Position numbers and translations under genes: made by a program
Part shown: positions 1 through 10,206 of the stretch, piece by piece
Layout: each line of letters starts with the position of its first letter
Position numbering within the stretch: the first letter of the stretch is position 1
DNA from: Rana temporaria
Taxonomy: Eukaryota; Chordata; Amphibia; Anura; Ranidae
Assembly (NCBI RefSeq): GCF_905171775.1
Contig: NC_053499.1
Location: forward strand, 84,139,169-84,203,168
DNA: 64,000 nucleotides
Direction: 5' to 3'
Notes under the pieces: model-generated
What the model was told of the DNA's origin: nothing
What the model saw: the letters and a program-made list of their open reading frames with translations, nothing else
Databases searched by the model: none

Positions 1-2424
1 ACAATTGAGGTCCACATCTATATTTAGGCCATTTGGGCTGAGAGTGTTAGTCATGTACAGCCATTGTGTTTCGCGTTTTGAGATTTCTCGGACCATGTTG
101 GCACCCCGCCAGTTGGGGCCAACGCGGTCAATCCCCCAAAATTTCAATCCTATGGGGTTCTTATCATGTTTCTTTAAAAAATGTAGTGAAACACTATGCT
201 CTTCATATCCAATGGTAATATTGTATATGTGTTCAGACACTCTTTTGGACAATTTTCGTTTTGTCCGTCCTATGTACATTAAGCCACAAGGGCATTCTAA
301 AGCGTAGACCACATGTGTTGTAGCACACGTAATTGATTCTTTAATCTCAAAAGTTTTGCCATTAGCTGTAGATGTAAAGCTACTTATGCCCCTCAAGTGG
401 GTGGATACCTGGCGACAAGATTTGCACTTTCTACAGGCTGTGAACCCTGGTTTATTCCAAAACATTTGGAGTTTTTTTGGGGGGTCTAAGACTTTATGCA
501 CTACTTGGTCTCCAAAATTTGCTGTTTTTCTGTAGATGAACACAGGGGATTCCGGTAACATTGGTTTTAGTGTTTTATCCATAGCTAGTATGTTCCAATG
601 TTTTTTAAAAATCATTTCCACTTCACGGTACTGGTCATGGTAGTTTGATATGAAGCCCCATTCATGTGTTTGTTCACGTGGGCGTTCCTTAGGTTGTAGA
701 AGGGCTACCTGTGAGCTCTCTCCCACCTGGAGTCTTATCTTCTCAAGCAATTCTTCTTTGTATCCCTTTTCCACGAAGCGCTGTTGAATCAGTGAAGATT
801 GTGTTCTGTAATCATCATCTTCCGTGCAGTTTCGCCTGATTCGCATGAACTGGCCTTTAGGTATATTTCGAAGCCAGCGTGGATGATGTCCACTCTGAAT
901 TGGGATAAAACTGTTTCTATCAGTTGCTTTAAAGTAAGCTTTAGTTGTTAGATGGTCTGCTCCTTTGATGACCGTAACGTCTAGGTAGTGTATTTCCTGT
1001 TTACTCCAAGAAAATTCCAATTTAATGTTATTCTTATTACCATTAAGCCACTCTGAGTATGCAATTAGTGATTCTTCTGTTCCTTGCCAAATGATGAAGA
1101 GATCATCGATATATCTCTGGTAAAAAATCAACTCTTGCTTCCTATTATTATATATCCATCTGTCTTCCCATTCTCTCATAAATAGGTTGGCTAGGCTGGG
1201 TGCAAACTTTGCACCCATAGCCACACCTATCTTCTGAGTGTAGAACTGCCCCCCATACCAGAAATAATTATGGGTAAGGCAGTAGTCTAGTGCCATTTTC
1301 AGGAATTTCTTTTGAACAAAAGGTAAATCTTCTCTTTTGCTCATAGCCCAATTAAGGGCCAGGAGGGCATCATCGTGTTGAATGTTGGTATAAAGGGCAG
1401 CAACATCCGCTGTTACTAAGAACACTTCTGAGTCTTTAGGAAAACTCACTTCTTTTATCTTCTGTATAAAGTTAGTGGTGTCCTTTAAAAATGCCTTGGT
1501 GGTGATAACACTACCTTGCATGAAGTGATCTAAATATTGTCCAATTCTGGCTGTGACGGACTCTATGCCATTTACGATAGGTCTCGCTGGTGGTAGTGTT
1601 GGGTGTTTGTGTATTTTGGGGACAGTGTATATCGTTGGAGTTCTGTTGAAACTTGGGCATAGATATAACTTTTCTTTCTTTGTTATTACCTTCATATAAT
1701 ACCCATAATCTATCAGATTATGCAGATCAACTCTGTATTGTTTCATTGGGTCCTTCTTTAAAAGTTGGTACGTATTTTGGTCATCCAACATTTCTTTTAA
1801 TTGTGTATGGTAATACGTTTTGTCCATCACGACAACTCCTCCTCCTTTGTCAGCCGGTCGGACGATGATGTCCTTACGTTGTTCTAGGGCTTTTATGCCT
1901 TCCTCTATGTATCTGGGGTTGAGACTTTTCTTAGCTGGTAAAATTTCAAGATCTTTTAAAACTAACTGTTTAAAAACCTCTACTTGATGGTTATTCGTTT
2001 GTTGTGGGTTAAAGAGTGACTTGTTCTTAAGACCACTGTCTATCCCAACCATCTCAGAGTACTTGTTGCTTTTCACACCAAAACTATTTGATAAAAAATA
2101 TCTTTTGATATTTATTTTTCTAATGTATTTCTGTATGTCAATGTATACATTGAACTTATTTATTGATTTTGTGGTGGTACATTTTAACCCCGCATTTAAT
2201 ATATTGGATTCCTTCTGTGTCAAGGTTACTGTTGATAGGTTGTATATTCCACTTAATCGCCCTGTCTTGGCCTTTTTTTGTTGGATACGTTGCCCTGCTC
2301 GACATCCTCTCCTGTTGCTGTTCTGTTGTTTCTGGCCGGGCTGTGATGGTTCTCCCGTTGTGGTGGGTTCCACCACTCTCTCGTGAAGTTGGGGTTGTGG
2401 GATGGTTGTCCTCGTCCTCTCCAT
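1..2424 (-). CDS. PLE1 ORF2, reverse transcriptase plus GIY-YIG endonuclease, cut by the window start
   Basis: This is the mirror image of the complete ORF2 at 10035-12476. Its last five codons or so and its stop lie beyond base 1. It should encode the Penelope-type RT, with the RPADKGG motif, a TAD-VAALY catalytic strand and the YIDD box, followed by a cysteine cluster and the GIY-YIG endonuclease. The ATG at 2424 overlaps the end of ORF1 in another frame. I did not read every codon; the openness of the frame is inferred from the very high identity with the right arm. Confidence 0.8.
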   Translation of the reverse strand, partial: MERTRTTIPQPQLHERVVEPTTTGEPSQPGQKQQNSNRRGCRAGQRIQQKKAKTGRLSGIYNLSTVTLTQKESNILNAGLKCTTTKSINKFNVYIDIQKYIRKINIKRYFLSNSFGVKSNKYSEMVGIDSGLKNKSLFNPQQTNNHQVEVFKQLVLKDLEILPAKKSLNPRYIEEGIKALEQRKDIIVRPADKGGGVVVMDKTYYHTQLKEMLDDQNTYQLLKKDPMKQYRVDLHNLIDYGYYMKVITKKEKLYLCPSFNRTPTIYTVPKIHKHPTLPPARPIVNGIESVTARIGQYLDHFMQGSVITTKAFLKDTTNFIQKIKEVSFPKDSEVFLVTADVAALYTNIQHDDALLALNWAMSKREDLPFVQKKFLKMALDYCLTHNYFWYGGQFYTQKIGVAMGAKFAPSLANLFMREWEDRWIYNNRKQELIFYQRYIDDLFIIWQGTEESLIAYSEWLNGNKNNIKLEFSWSKQEIHYLDVTVIKGADHLTTKAYFKATDRNSFIPIQSGHHPRWLRNIPKGQFMRIRRNCTEDDDYRTQSSLIQQRFVEKGYKEELLEKIRLQVGESSQVALLQPKERPREQTHEWGFISNYHDQYREVEMIFKKHWNILAMDKTLKPMLPESPVFIYRKTANFGDQVVHKVLDPPKKLQMFWNKPGFTACRKCKSCRQVSTHLRGISSFTSTANGKTFEIKESITCATTHVVYALECPCGLMYIGRTKRKLSKRVSEHIYNITIGYEEHSVSLHFLKKHDKNPIGLKFWGIDRVGPNWRGANMVREISKRETQWLYMTNTLSPNGLNIDVDLNC

Positions 2425-3338
2425 GGTCGATTGCCCCTCCCTCGTCCCCGAGAGTTTCCCCTCATGCCTCTCCCTAAAAAAGGGACTGGTCTAGGTGAGG
2501 GTGAATAATAGGTGTTCTCCCTAGTGTCCTGTAGAGGATCATATCTGTTATGTGTACTGATTTCATACTGGTCATCATATCCTTGATTAGATGAACTCTG
2601 TCCATATTGTGGGGGTCCATATCCACCCCTCGTGTATCCTTTATTGGATCCCCTTGTAGTCTGTTGATTGCCTCTGCCCCTTTGGTTATTGGGAGCAGGT
2701 GGAATTCTTACTTCTCTCTGGGAAGTCTGTGGCCCTCTATTTGTAATGGGAGCGGTGTTCTGTGTCAAAGGTGTAATAATCCCCTGTTGATTCTGTGCAC
2801 CTGTTTGATCTCCCATTTGCCACAGATACACCGTGCCTTTCTTAAAGTCATTGACATCCCTTCTATATTTTTTTGCTTTTTTCTTCTGGGTGTCTTTATC
2901 GGTTTTTTCCAATTTCTTTTTGATCTCTGCATCAAAATTGGTTAATAATTGTGTGCCCTCAATTGGGTGAAGTTTGGTTTGTAGTTCAGCAATACTCTTC
3001 TCAAGCAAAGCCATCTTTTTCTTCTTGCGTTTCAACACAAGTTGCTGCAGTTTAAGGCCGACTGCATTAAAGAAGTCCAGCCATTCGGTGGTCGATTCTG
3101 GGTCATCTAGACCATCTTGTGGGGCTACCTCCCACCTTAAACTGCGCATAATAATTTTCTCCTTTGAATAGTGTTCAAATGTGGTTATGTCCCACCATGT
3201 ACGCACTTGTTTTTCCAATGCGTTTGCTAATGCGTTTAAAGTCGCATTGTGATCGTCATTAGTTTCCCATTCCCCATCGTTAGAAAACACTGACTCTAAG
3301 TTCAACTCGCGTTTACTTAAATAGTTGATAGAATCCAT
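2253..3338 (-). CDS. PLE1 ORF1 (left arm copy)
   Basis: A 361-residue protein nearly identical to the one at 9121-10206. It differs at three noticed residues: E instead of D near residue 11, E instead of K near residue 85, and R instead of Q in the Gly/Arg-rich part. The N-terminal half is charged and helical with a lysine-rich stretch. A K-K-Y-x-R-D-x-N-D motif follows, and the last 150 residues are rich in Asn, Gln, Arg and Gly with RGG-like repeats, suggesting RNA binding. The function is not established. It precedes ORF2 and overlaps it. Confidence 0.85.
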   Translation of the reverse strand: MDSINYLSKRELNLESVFSNDGEWETNDDHNATLNALANALEKQVRTWWDITTFEHYSKEKIIMRSLRWEVAPQDGLDDPESTTEWLDFFNAVGLKLQQLVLKRKKKKMALLEKSIAELQTKLHPIEGTQLLTNFDAEIKKKLEKTDKDTQKKKAKKYRRDVNDFKKGTVYLWQMGDQTGAQNQQGIITPLTQNTAPITNRGPQTSQREVRIPPAPNNQRGRGNQQTTRGSNKGYTRGGYGPPQYGQSSSNQGYDDQYEISTHNRYDPLQDTRENTYYSPSPRPVPFLGRGMRGNSRGRGRGNRPWRGRGQPSHNPNFTREWWNPPQRENHHSPARNNRTATGEDVEQGNVSNKKRPRQGD

Positions 3339-3365
3339 GCTCGCTATAGGTAAAGGTAGTAGTAT

Positions 3366-5349
3366 TGAAGAAAATTTATCAGAAAAAACCTGCGGATTAT
3401 TCTGATCCCAGCGCTCAATGGAAAGTACATTAAATATATAAATGTTTTATGCAGTGGAAAAGCAGCTATTATAAAAATATTGACATGAAAACGATGTATT
3501 ATTAAAAAAATATTAACAAAACATTAACAGCGCTAAAAATAGCCTAAAAAGGCTGATGAGCCTAATACTCATATACTGCAATGGTGCATTAAGAAAAAAG
3601 ATTTCTGAGACTATGTATATATCGCATAAACAATATTATAAAACATATGTGCCCACTCTTTGTGAGTCCGTTACTGATAGTCCTTGTAATTTCTCAAGTG
3701 TACAGTTCTTTGTTAGGAGTAATCTTCACAGTATAGCTATTTGTCTGCTGAAATGCTAGTAGTGATTCTCTTTGATTTCCCCCTAAGGTTTTGTACTCAC
3801 CAAAATGTAGTACTTTAAAAGCATTGGATATATCCACTTATACGCATCGGTTCTCCTCCTCTGGTGTGTGGTGATGATCCGTGTGCTCTTCAGTCTGTGA
3901 AGCTTGGCAGTCATGCAGGGAGGCAAAAGAGACTTTCCATAGTGTAAATCTTTTTTATTTAAACAATAAAACCCCTGCTACCCGCTCATGATTACACAAA
4001 GTTAAAATAAGTAGCGCTTGTCATAAAGGCTGCTGCCTCTGCTCGCTCAGGAATATGGCTCCAAATTACTCAGGCTCAAAAATCCCTTCGTAAGTCCCGG
4101 GTAGAAGCTAGGCTGCCTTGCAAGCTGTATCGTCGTGTAGTCACGCCCTGACGCGTTTCGTGATAGGTCCACGTCTTCAGAGGGCGTGGCTACACGTCTT
4201 AGTCTGTTGAATTTATAGTGGGGACTCTGCTTTGAGTACCTCCCCTCTACGGACCCTATTGGACAGCATTTGACAAGGCTGTAGGGAACCTCCCCATCAG
4301 CTGTGCTTCCTTGCTCTGGGTTCGTTCTCCGTGACGTCTCTCGCTCACCTCTGATTGGTGCGCGGCGGTCACGTGGTTCGAGGGATCGGGATACAGAGTT
4401 CCCACCCCTCTGCTTTGTTACTTGGACACACGTCAGCAGTCTTGGTGGAAAACCTCCTACTTAGCTGACCGTGCGTTCCAGTCACTAGAACCAGCCCTCG
4501 TTTTGAGCATCGCTTAAAATAGCTGATGTATCGGATCGGCTGACGAGTGCTGGCAATTCCGCTATTCTTATACAATAGTGGAGGCGTGTATCCTTCCTCA
4601 TTAACCCCTCTGGATCTGTTTTTCCTCTCGGGTTGTCTTTGATCCTAGTGAGGGAAAAGCATAGGATCTTTTAGAATACTCTTTACTCCGATATGATATT
4701 TGTTTACACTGATTGTTTCAAAAAATGTTATTTTAAAAAACCTTCTTTTTGAGAGAACATATTATTAGGGGATTAAAAAATATATATATATATATATTAT
4801 AGCTATTTTATACAAACTATATAAAGATATATATAATTATCTTGCTGTTGATATGTATATATGTGGCTGTCGCCCTATTACTGTGTGAGCAGACACTTCT
4901 GACAGCCGAAAAACTTTAAAACCATTATACATATCTCATAGCATTAGCAATGTGCATCTTTGATATAGTGAGAGTTCAATCTCTAATATTTCACCACAAC
5001 AATTGTCCATAATCAATTATACACAAAAAGAATATTATTTATAATGAAAATCATCCTCTCATTAAAATCGTTGTTATTGTCTTCATATGTGGATCTACAT
5101 CATTCCAATGCTATTCTATGAATAAACATAAATATGAATATAACACCTAGACCATGGCATTACATTCCAAATATTTAAAATATTTAAAAGTACTGTTATG
5201 TTATTTGTTAAAATTATGTTAAAAGTATTAAAATTATTAAGAGGTGTTAAAATATAACAAAATATTAAACATGTAATGTTAGATAGAGGACCTGACTTAT
5301 TCTGGCACTAAGGTTAGGTTAGCTTAATCTTATGCTGATTTCTGTCTTT
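3366..5349 (-). repeat. PLE1 3' region acting as terminal repeat (left arm)
   Basis: This is the mirror copy of 7112-9093. It lies between the truncated ORF2 at 5350-6222 and ORF1 at 2253-3338, both on the minus strand. It holds the same CCAAT, TATA and hammerhead-like signals as the right-arm copy. A (TA)n tract near 4780 is one unit longer here than in the right arm. Confidence 0.85.
4134..4196 (-). ncRNA. Hammerhead-ribozyme-like motif (PLE1, left arm)
   Basis: Mirror copy of the motif at 8263-8325. On the minus strand it reads stem I, CTGAAGA, a short stem II, GAAA, CGCG, TC, and the complementary side of stem I. It has the same one extra nucleotide between CTGAAGA and stem II as the other PLE1 copies. 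Confidence 0.6.
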
Positions 5350-6222
5350 CTAATGATTGCTTATAAAACAATTGAGGTCCACATCTATATTTAGGCCATT
5401 TGGGCTGAGAGTGTTAGTCATGTACAGCCATTGTGTTTCGCGTTTTGAGATTTCTCGGACCATGTGGGCACCCCGCCAGTTGGGGCCAACGCGGTCAATC
5501 CCCCAAAATTTCAATCCTATGGGGTTCTTATCATGTTTCTTTAAAAAATGTAGTGAAACACTATGCTCTTCATATCCAATGGTAATATTGTATATGTGTT
5601 CAGACACTCTTTTGGACAATTTTCGTTTTGTCCGTCCTATGTACATTAAGCCACAAGGGCATTCTAAAGCGTAGACCACATGTGTTGTAGCACACGTAAT
5701 TGATTCTTTAATCTCAAAAGTTTTGCCATTAGCTGTAGATGTAAAGCTACTTATGCCCCTCAAGTGGGTGGATACCTGGCGACAAGATTTGCACTTTCTA
5801 CAGGCTGTGAACCCTGGTTTATTCCAAAACATTTGGAGTTTTTTTGGGGGGTCTAAGACTTTATGCACTACTTGGTCTCCAAAATTTGCTGTTTTTCTGT
5901 AGATGAACACAGGGGATTCCGGTAACATTGGTTTTAGTGTTTTATCCATAGCTAGTATGTTCCAATGTTTTTTAAAAATCATTTCCACTTCACGGTACTG
6001 GTCATGGTAGTTTGATATGAAGCCCCATTCATGTGTTTGTTCACGTGGGCGTTCCTTAGGTTGTAGAAGGGCTACCTGTGAGCTCTCTCCCACCTGGAGT
6101 CTTATCTTCTCAAGCAATTCTTCTTTGTATCCCTTTTCCACGAAGCGCTGTTGAATCAGTGAAGATTGTGTTCTGTAATCATCATCTTCCGTGCAGTTTC
6201 GCCTGATTCGCATGAACTGGCC
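5350..6222 (-). pseudogene. PLE1 ORF2, 5'-truncated (thumb and GIY-YIG endonuclease only), left arm
   Basis: This is the C-terminal roughly 290 residues of ORF2, starting in the post-RT segment (RRNCTEDDDYR) and running through the GIY-YIG endonuclease to the natural stop. It is cut at the palindrome centre. The reading frame stays open across the centre only because the opposite arm supplies about a dozen antisense-derived codons, including an accidental ATG at 6270. The copy lacks the RT catalytic residues and cannot encode a working element. Confidence 0.85.
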
Positions 6223-7111
6223 TCGAAATATACCTAAAGGCCAGTTCATGCGAATCAGGCGAAACTGCACGGAAGATGATGATTACAGAACACAATCTTC
6301 ACTGATTCAACAGCGCTTCGTGGAAAAGGGATACAAAGAAGAATTGCTTGAGAAGATAAGACTCCAGGTGGGAGAGAGCTCACAGGTAGCCCTTCTACAA
6401 CCTAAGGAACGCCCACGTGAACAAACACATGAATGGGGCTTCATATCAAACTACCATGACCAGTACCGTGAAGTGGAAATGATTTTTAAAAAACATTGGA
6501 ACATACTAGCTATGGATAAAACACTAAAACCAATGTTACCGGAATCCCCTGTGTTCATCTACAGAAAAACAGCAAATTTTGGAGACCAAGTAGTGCATAA
6601 AGTCTTAGACCCCCCAAAAAAACTCCAAATGTTTTGGAATAAACCAGGGTTCACAGCCTGTAGAAAGTGCAAATCTTGTCGCCAGGTATCCACCCACTTG
6701 AGGGGCATAAGTAGCTTTACATCTACAGCTAATGGCAAAACTTTTGAGATTAAAGAATCAATTACGTGTGCTACAACACATGTGGTCTACGCTTTAGAAT
6801 GCCCTTGTGGCTTAATGTACATAGGACGGACAAAACGAAAATTGTCCAAAAGAGTGTCTGAACACATATACAATATTACCATTGGATATGAAGAGCATAG
6901 TGTTTCACTACATTTTTTAAAGAAACATGATAAGAACCCCATAGGATTGAAATTTTGGGGGATTGACCGCGTTGGCCCCAACTGGCGGGGTGCCAACATG
7001 GTCCGAGAAATCTCAAAACGCGAAACACAATGGCTGTACATGACTAACACTCTCAGCCCAAATGGCCTAAATATAGATGTGGACCTCAATTGTTTTATAA
7101 GCAATCATTAG
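6223..7111 (+). pseudogene. PLE1 ORF2, 5'-truncated (thumb and GIY-YIG endonuclease only), right arm
   Basis: This begins inside ORF2 at the codons for the R-N-I-P-K-G segment and runs to the normal stop at 7109-7111. It retains the cysteine cluster CRKCKSC, the V-Y-A-L-E-C...Y-I-G endonuclease signature and the C-terminal N-G-L-N-I-D-V-D-L-N tail. An in-frame ATG at 6191 lies in the opposite arm and is a junction artefact. It is the upstream, truncated member of a head-to-tail pair with the complete copy that follows. Confidence 0.85.
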
Positions 7112-8100
7112 AAAGACAGAAATCAGCATAAGATTAAGCTAACCTAACCTTAGTGCCAGAATAAGTCAGGTCCTCTATCTAACATTACATGTTTAATATT
7201 TTGTTATATTTTAACACCTCTTAATAATTTTAATACTTTTAACATAATTTTAACAAATAACATAACAGTACTTTTAAATATTTTAAATATTTGGAATGTA
7301 ATGCCATGGTCTAGGTGTTATATTCATATTTATGTTTATTCATAGAATAGCATTGGAATGATGTAGATCCACATATGAAGACAATAACAACGATTTTAAT
7401 GAGAGGATGATTTTCATTATAAATAATATTCTTTTTGTGTATAATTGATTATGGACAATTGTTGTGGTGAAATATTAGAGATTGAACTCTCACTATATCA
7501 AAGATGCACATTGCTAATGCTATGAGATATGTATAATGGTTTTAAAGTTTTTCGGCTGTCAGAAGTGTCTGCTCACACAGTAATAGGGCGACAGCCACAT
7601 ATATACATATCAACAGCAAGATAATTATATATATCTTTATATAGTTTGTATAAAATAGCTATAATATATATATATATATTTTTTAATCCCCTAATAATAT
7701 GTTCTCTCAAAAAGAAGGTTTTTTAAAATAACATTTTTTGAAACAATCAGTGTAAACAAATATCATATCGGAGTAAAGAGTATTCTAAAAGATCCTATGC
7801 TTTTCCCTCACTAGGATCAAAGACAACCCGAGAGGAAAAACAGATCCAGAGGGGTTAATGAGGAAGGATACACGCCTCCACTATTGTATAAGAATAGCGG
7901 AATTGCCAGCACTCGTCAGCCGATCCGATACATCAGCTATTTTAAGCGATGCTCAAAACGAGGGCTGGGTCTAGTGACTGGAACGCACGGTCAGCTAAGT
8001 AGGAGGTTTTCCACCAAGACTGCTGACGTGTGTCCAAGTAACAAAGCAGAGGGGTGGGAACTCTGTATCCCGATCCCTCGAACCACGTGACCGCCGCGCA

Positions 8101-8250
8101 CCAATCAGAGGTGAGCGAGAGACGTCACGGAGAACGAACCCAGAGCAAGGAAGCACAGCTGATGGGGAGGTTCCCTACAGCCTTGTCAAATGCTGTCCAA
8201 TAGGGTCCGTAGAGGGGAGGTACTCAAAGCAGAGTCCCCACTATAAATTC
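8101..8250 (+). promoter_or_regulatory. Putative PLE1 promoter
   Basis: CCAAT boxes lie at 8101-8105 and 8197-8201, a CRE-like GACGTCAC at 8121-8128 and a TATAAA at 8242-8247. The usual TATA-to-start spacing would put the transcription start near 8267-8275, inside the first strand of the hammerhead-like stem I. The downstream complete copy (ORF1 at 9121) would then have an 850-nt leader. The same elements recur at 13603-13608 (TATA) in the downstream repeat and on the minus strand of the left arm. Confidence 0.5.
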
Positions 8251-8262
8251 AACAGACTAAGA

Positions 8263-8325
8263 CGTGTAGCCACGCCCTCTGAAGACGTGGACCTATCACG
8301 AAACGCGTCAGGGCGTGACTACACG
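8263..8325 (+). ncRNA. Hammerhead-ribozyme-like motif (PLE1)
   Basis: In order: stem I strand CGTGTAG-C-CACGCCCT (8263-8278), core CTGAAGA (8279-8285, matching CUGANGA), one extra C, stem II GTG/CAC around a 7-nt loop, GAAA (8300-8303), minimal stem III CGCG, TC (predicted cleavage after 8309), and AGGGCGTG-A-CTACACG (8310-8325). The last strand pairs with the first over 15 of 16 positions. Hammerheads with very short stem III are known in PLEs. The extra nucleotide and the 3-bp stem II could weaken or abolish activity, so this may be a variant or a decayed ribozyme. Confidence 0.65.
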
Positions 8326-9120
8326 ACGATACAGCTTGCAAGGCAGCCTAGCTTCTACCCGGGACTTACGAAGGGATTTTTGAGCCTGAGTAATTTGGAG
8401 CCATATTCCTGAGCGAGCAGAGGCAGCAGCCTTTATGACAAGCGCTACTTATTTTAACTTTGTGTAAGCATGAGCGGGTAGCAGGGGTTTTATTGTTTAA
8501 ATAAAAAAGATTTACACTATGGAAAGTCTCTTTTGCCTCCCTGCATGACTGCCAAGCTTCACAGACTGAAGAGCACACGGATCATCACCACACACCAGAG
8601 GAGGAGAACCGATGCGTATAAGTGGATATATCCAATGCTTTTAAAGTACTACATTTTGGTGAGTACAAAACCTTAGGGGGAAATCAAAGAGAATCACTAC
8701 TAGCATTTCAGCAGACAAATAGCTATACTGTGAAGATTACTCCTAACAAAGAACTGTACACTTGAGAAATTACAAGGACTATCAGTAACGGACTCACAAA
8801 GAGTGGGCACATATGTTTCATAATATTGTTTATGCGATATATACATAGTCTCAGAAATCTTTTTTCTTAATGCACCATTGCAGTATATGAGTATTAGGCT
8901 CATCAGCCTTTTTAGGCTATTTTTAGCGCTGTTAATGTTTTGTTAATATTTTTTTAATAATACATCGTTTTCATGTCAATATTTTTATAATAGCTGCTTT
9001 TCCACTGCATAAAACATTTATATATTTAATGTACTTTCCATTGAGCGCTGGGATCAGAATAATCCGCAGGTTTTTTCTGATAAATTTTCTTCAATACTAC
9101 TACATTTACCTAATGCGAGC

Positions 9121-10206
9121 ATGGATTCTATCAACTATTTAAGTAAACGCGATTTGAACTTAGAGTCAGTGTTTTCTAACGATGGGGAATGGGAAACTAA
9201 TGACGATCACAATGCGACTTTAAACGCATTAGCAAACGCATTGGAAAAACAAGTGCGTACATGGTGGGACATAACCACATTTGAACACTATTCAAAGGAG
9301 AAAATTATTATGCGCAGTTTAAGGTGGGAGGTAGCCCCACAAGATGGTCTAGATGACCCAGAATCGACCACCAAATGGCTGGACTTCTTTAATGCAGTCG
9401 GCCTTAAACTGCAGCAACTTGTGTTGAAACGCAAGAAGAAAAAGATGGCTTTGCTTGAGAAGAGTATTGCTGAACTACAAACCAAACTTCACCCAATTGA
9501 GGGCACACAATTATTAACCAATTTTGATGCAGAGATCAAAAAGAAATTGGAAAAAACCGATAAAGACACCCAGAAGAAAAAAGCAAAAAAATATAGAAGG
9601 GATGTCAATGACTTTAAGAAAGGCACGGTGTATCTGTGGCAAATGGGAGATCAAACAGGTGCACAGAATCAACAGGGGATTATTACACCTTTGACACAGA
9701 ACACCGCTCCCATTACAAATAGAGGGCCACAGACTTCCCAGAGAGAAGTAAGAATTCCACCTGCTCCCAATAACCAAAGGGGCAGAGGCAATCAACAGAC
9801 TACAAGGGGATCCAATAAAGGATACACGAGGGGTGGATATGGACCCCCACAATATGGACAGAGTTCATCTAATCAAGGATATGATGACCAGTATGAAATC
9901 AGTACACATAACAGATATGATCCTCTACAGGACACTAGGGAGAACACCTATTATTCACCATCACCTAGACCAGTCCCTTTTTTAGGGAGAGGCATGAGGG
10001 GAAACTCTCGGGGACGAGGGAGGGGCAATCGACCATGGAGAGGACAAGGACAACCATCCCACAACCCCAACTTCACGAGAGAGTGGTGGAACCCACCACA
10101 ACGGGAGAACCATCACAGCCCGGCCAGAAACAACAGAACAGCAACAGGAGAGGATGTCGAGCAGGGCAACGTATCCAACAAAAAAAGGCCAAGACAGGGC
10201 GATTAA
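9121..10206 (+). CDS. PLE1 ORF1 protein
   Basis: 361 residues starting at MDSINYL. Residues 1-90 are acidic and helical with several Trp. Residues 95-175 form a lysine-rich, probably coiled-coil stretch ending in K-K-Y-R-R-D-V-N-D-F-K. From about residue 190 the protein is rich in Asn, Gln, Arg and Gly with RGG-like repeats (around residues 290-315), typical of RNA-binding low-complexity tails. PLE2 ORF1 (20345-21469) has the same layout and the same K-K-Y-x-R-D-x-N-D motif, so the protein is a conserved part of these elements. A role as RNA-packaging or chaperone protein is inference. The 3' end overlaps ORF2 by 172 nt. Confidence 0.85.
   Translation: MDSINYLSKRDLNLESVFSNDGEWETNDDHNATLNALANALEKQVRTWWDITTFEHYSKEKIIMRSLRWEVAPQDGLDDPESTTKWLDFFNAVGLKLQQLVLKRKKKKMALLEKSIAELQTKLHPIEGTQLLTNFDAEIKKKLEKTDKDTQKKKAKKYRRDVNDFKKGTVYLWQMGDQTGAQNQQGIITPLTQNTAPITNRGPQTSQREVRIPPAPNNQRGRGNQQTTRGSNKGYTRGGYGPPQYGQSSSNQGYDDQYEISTHNRYDPLQDTRENTYYSPSPRPVPFLGRGMRGNSRGRGRGNRPWRGQGQPSHNPNFTREWWNPPQRENHHSPARNNRTATGEDVEQGNVSNKKRPRQGD

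Larger units (their letters stand above)
7112..9093 (+). repeat. PLE1 3' region acting as upstream terminal repeat (pLTR)
   Basis: A 1982-bp non-coding segment that matches 12477-14454 nearly base for base. The match ends at 9093, equivalent to 14454, where both copies read TTCTTCA; only 27 bp then separate it from the ORF1 ATG at 9121. As in known PLEs, a partial upstream copy thus places a terminal-repeat-like sequence in front of the complete copy. It contains a putative promoter, a hammerhead-like motif and a (TA)n tract near 7667. Confidence 0.9.

Noticed and set aside
3541..3565. CTGATGAG on the plus strand, a perfect hammerhead 5' core
   Set aside because: Antisense to PLE1, with no GAAA and no complementary stem I at the right distance; the sense motif at 4134-4196 is the better candidate.
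6191..6270. Opposed ATG starts giving two 306-codon frames
   Set aside because: Both starts are created by antisense sequence across the palindrome centre; the natural ORF2 starts far upstream.
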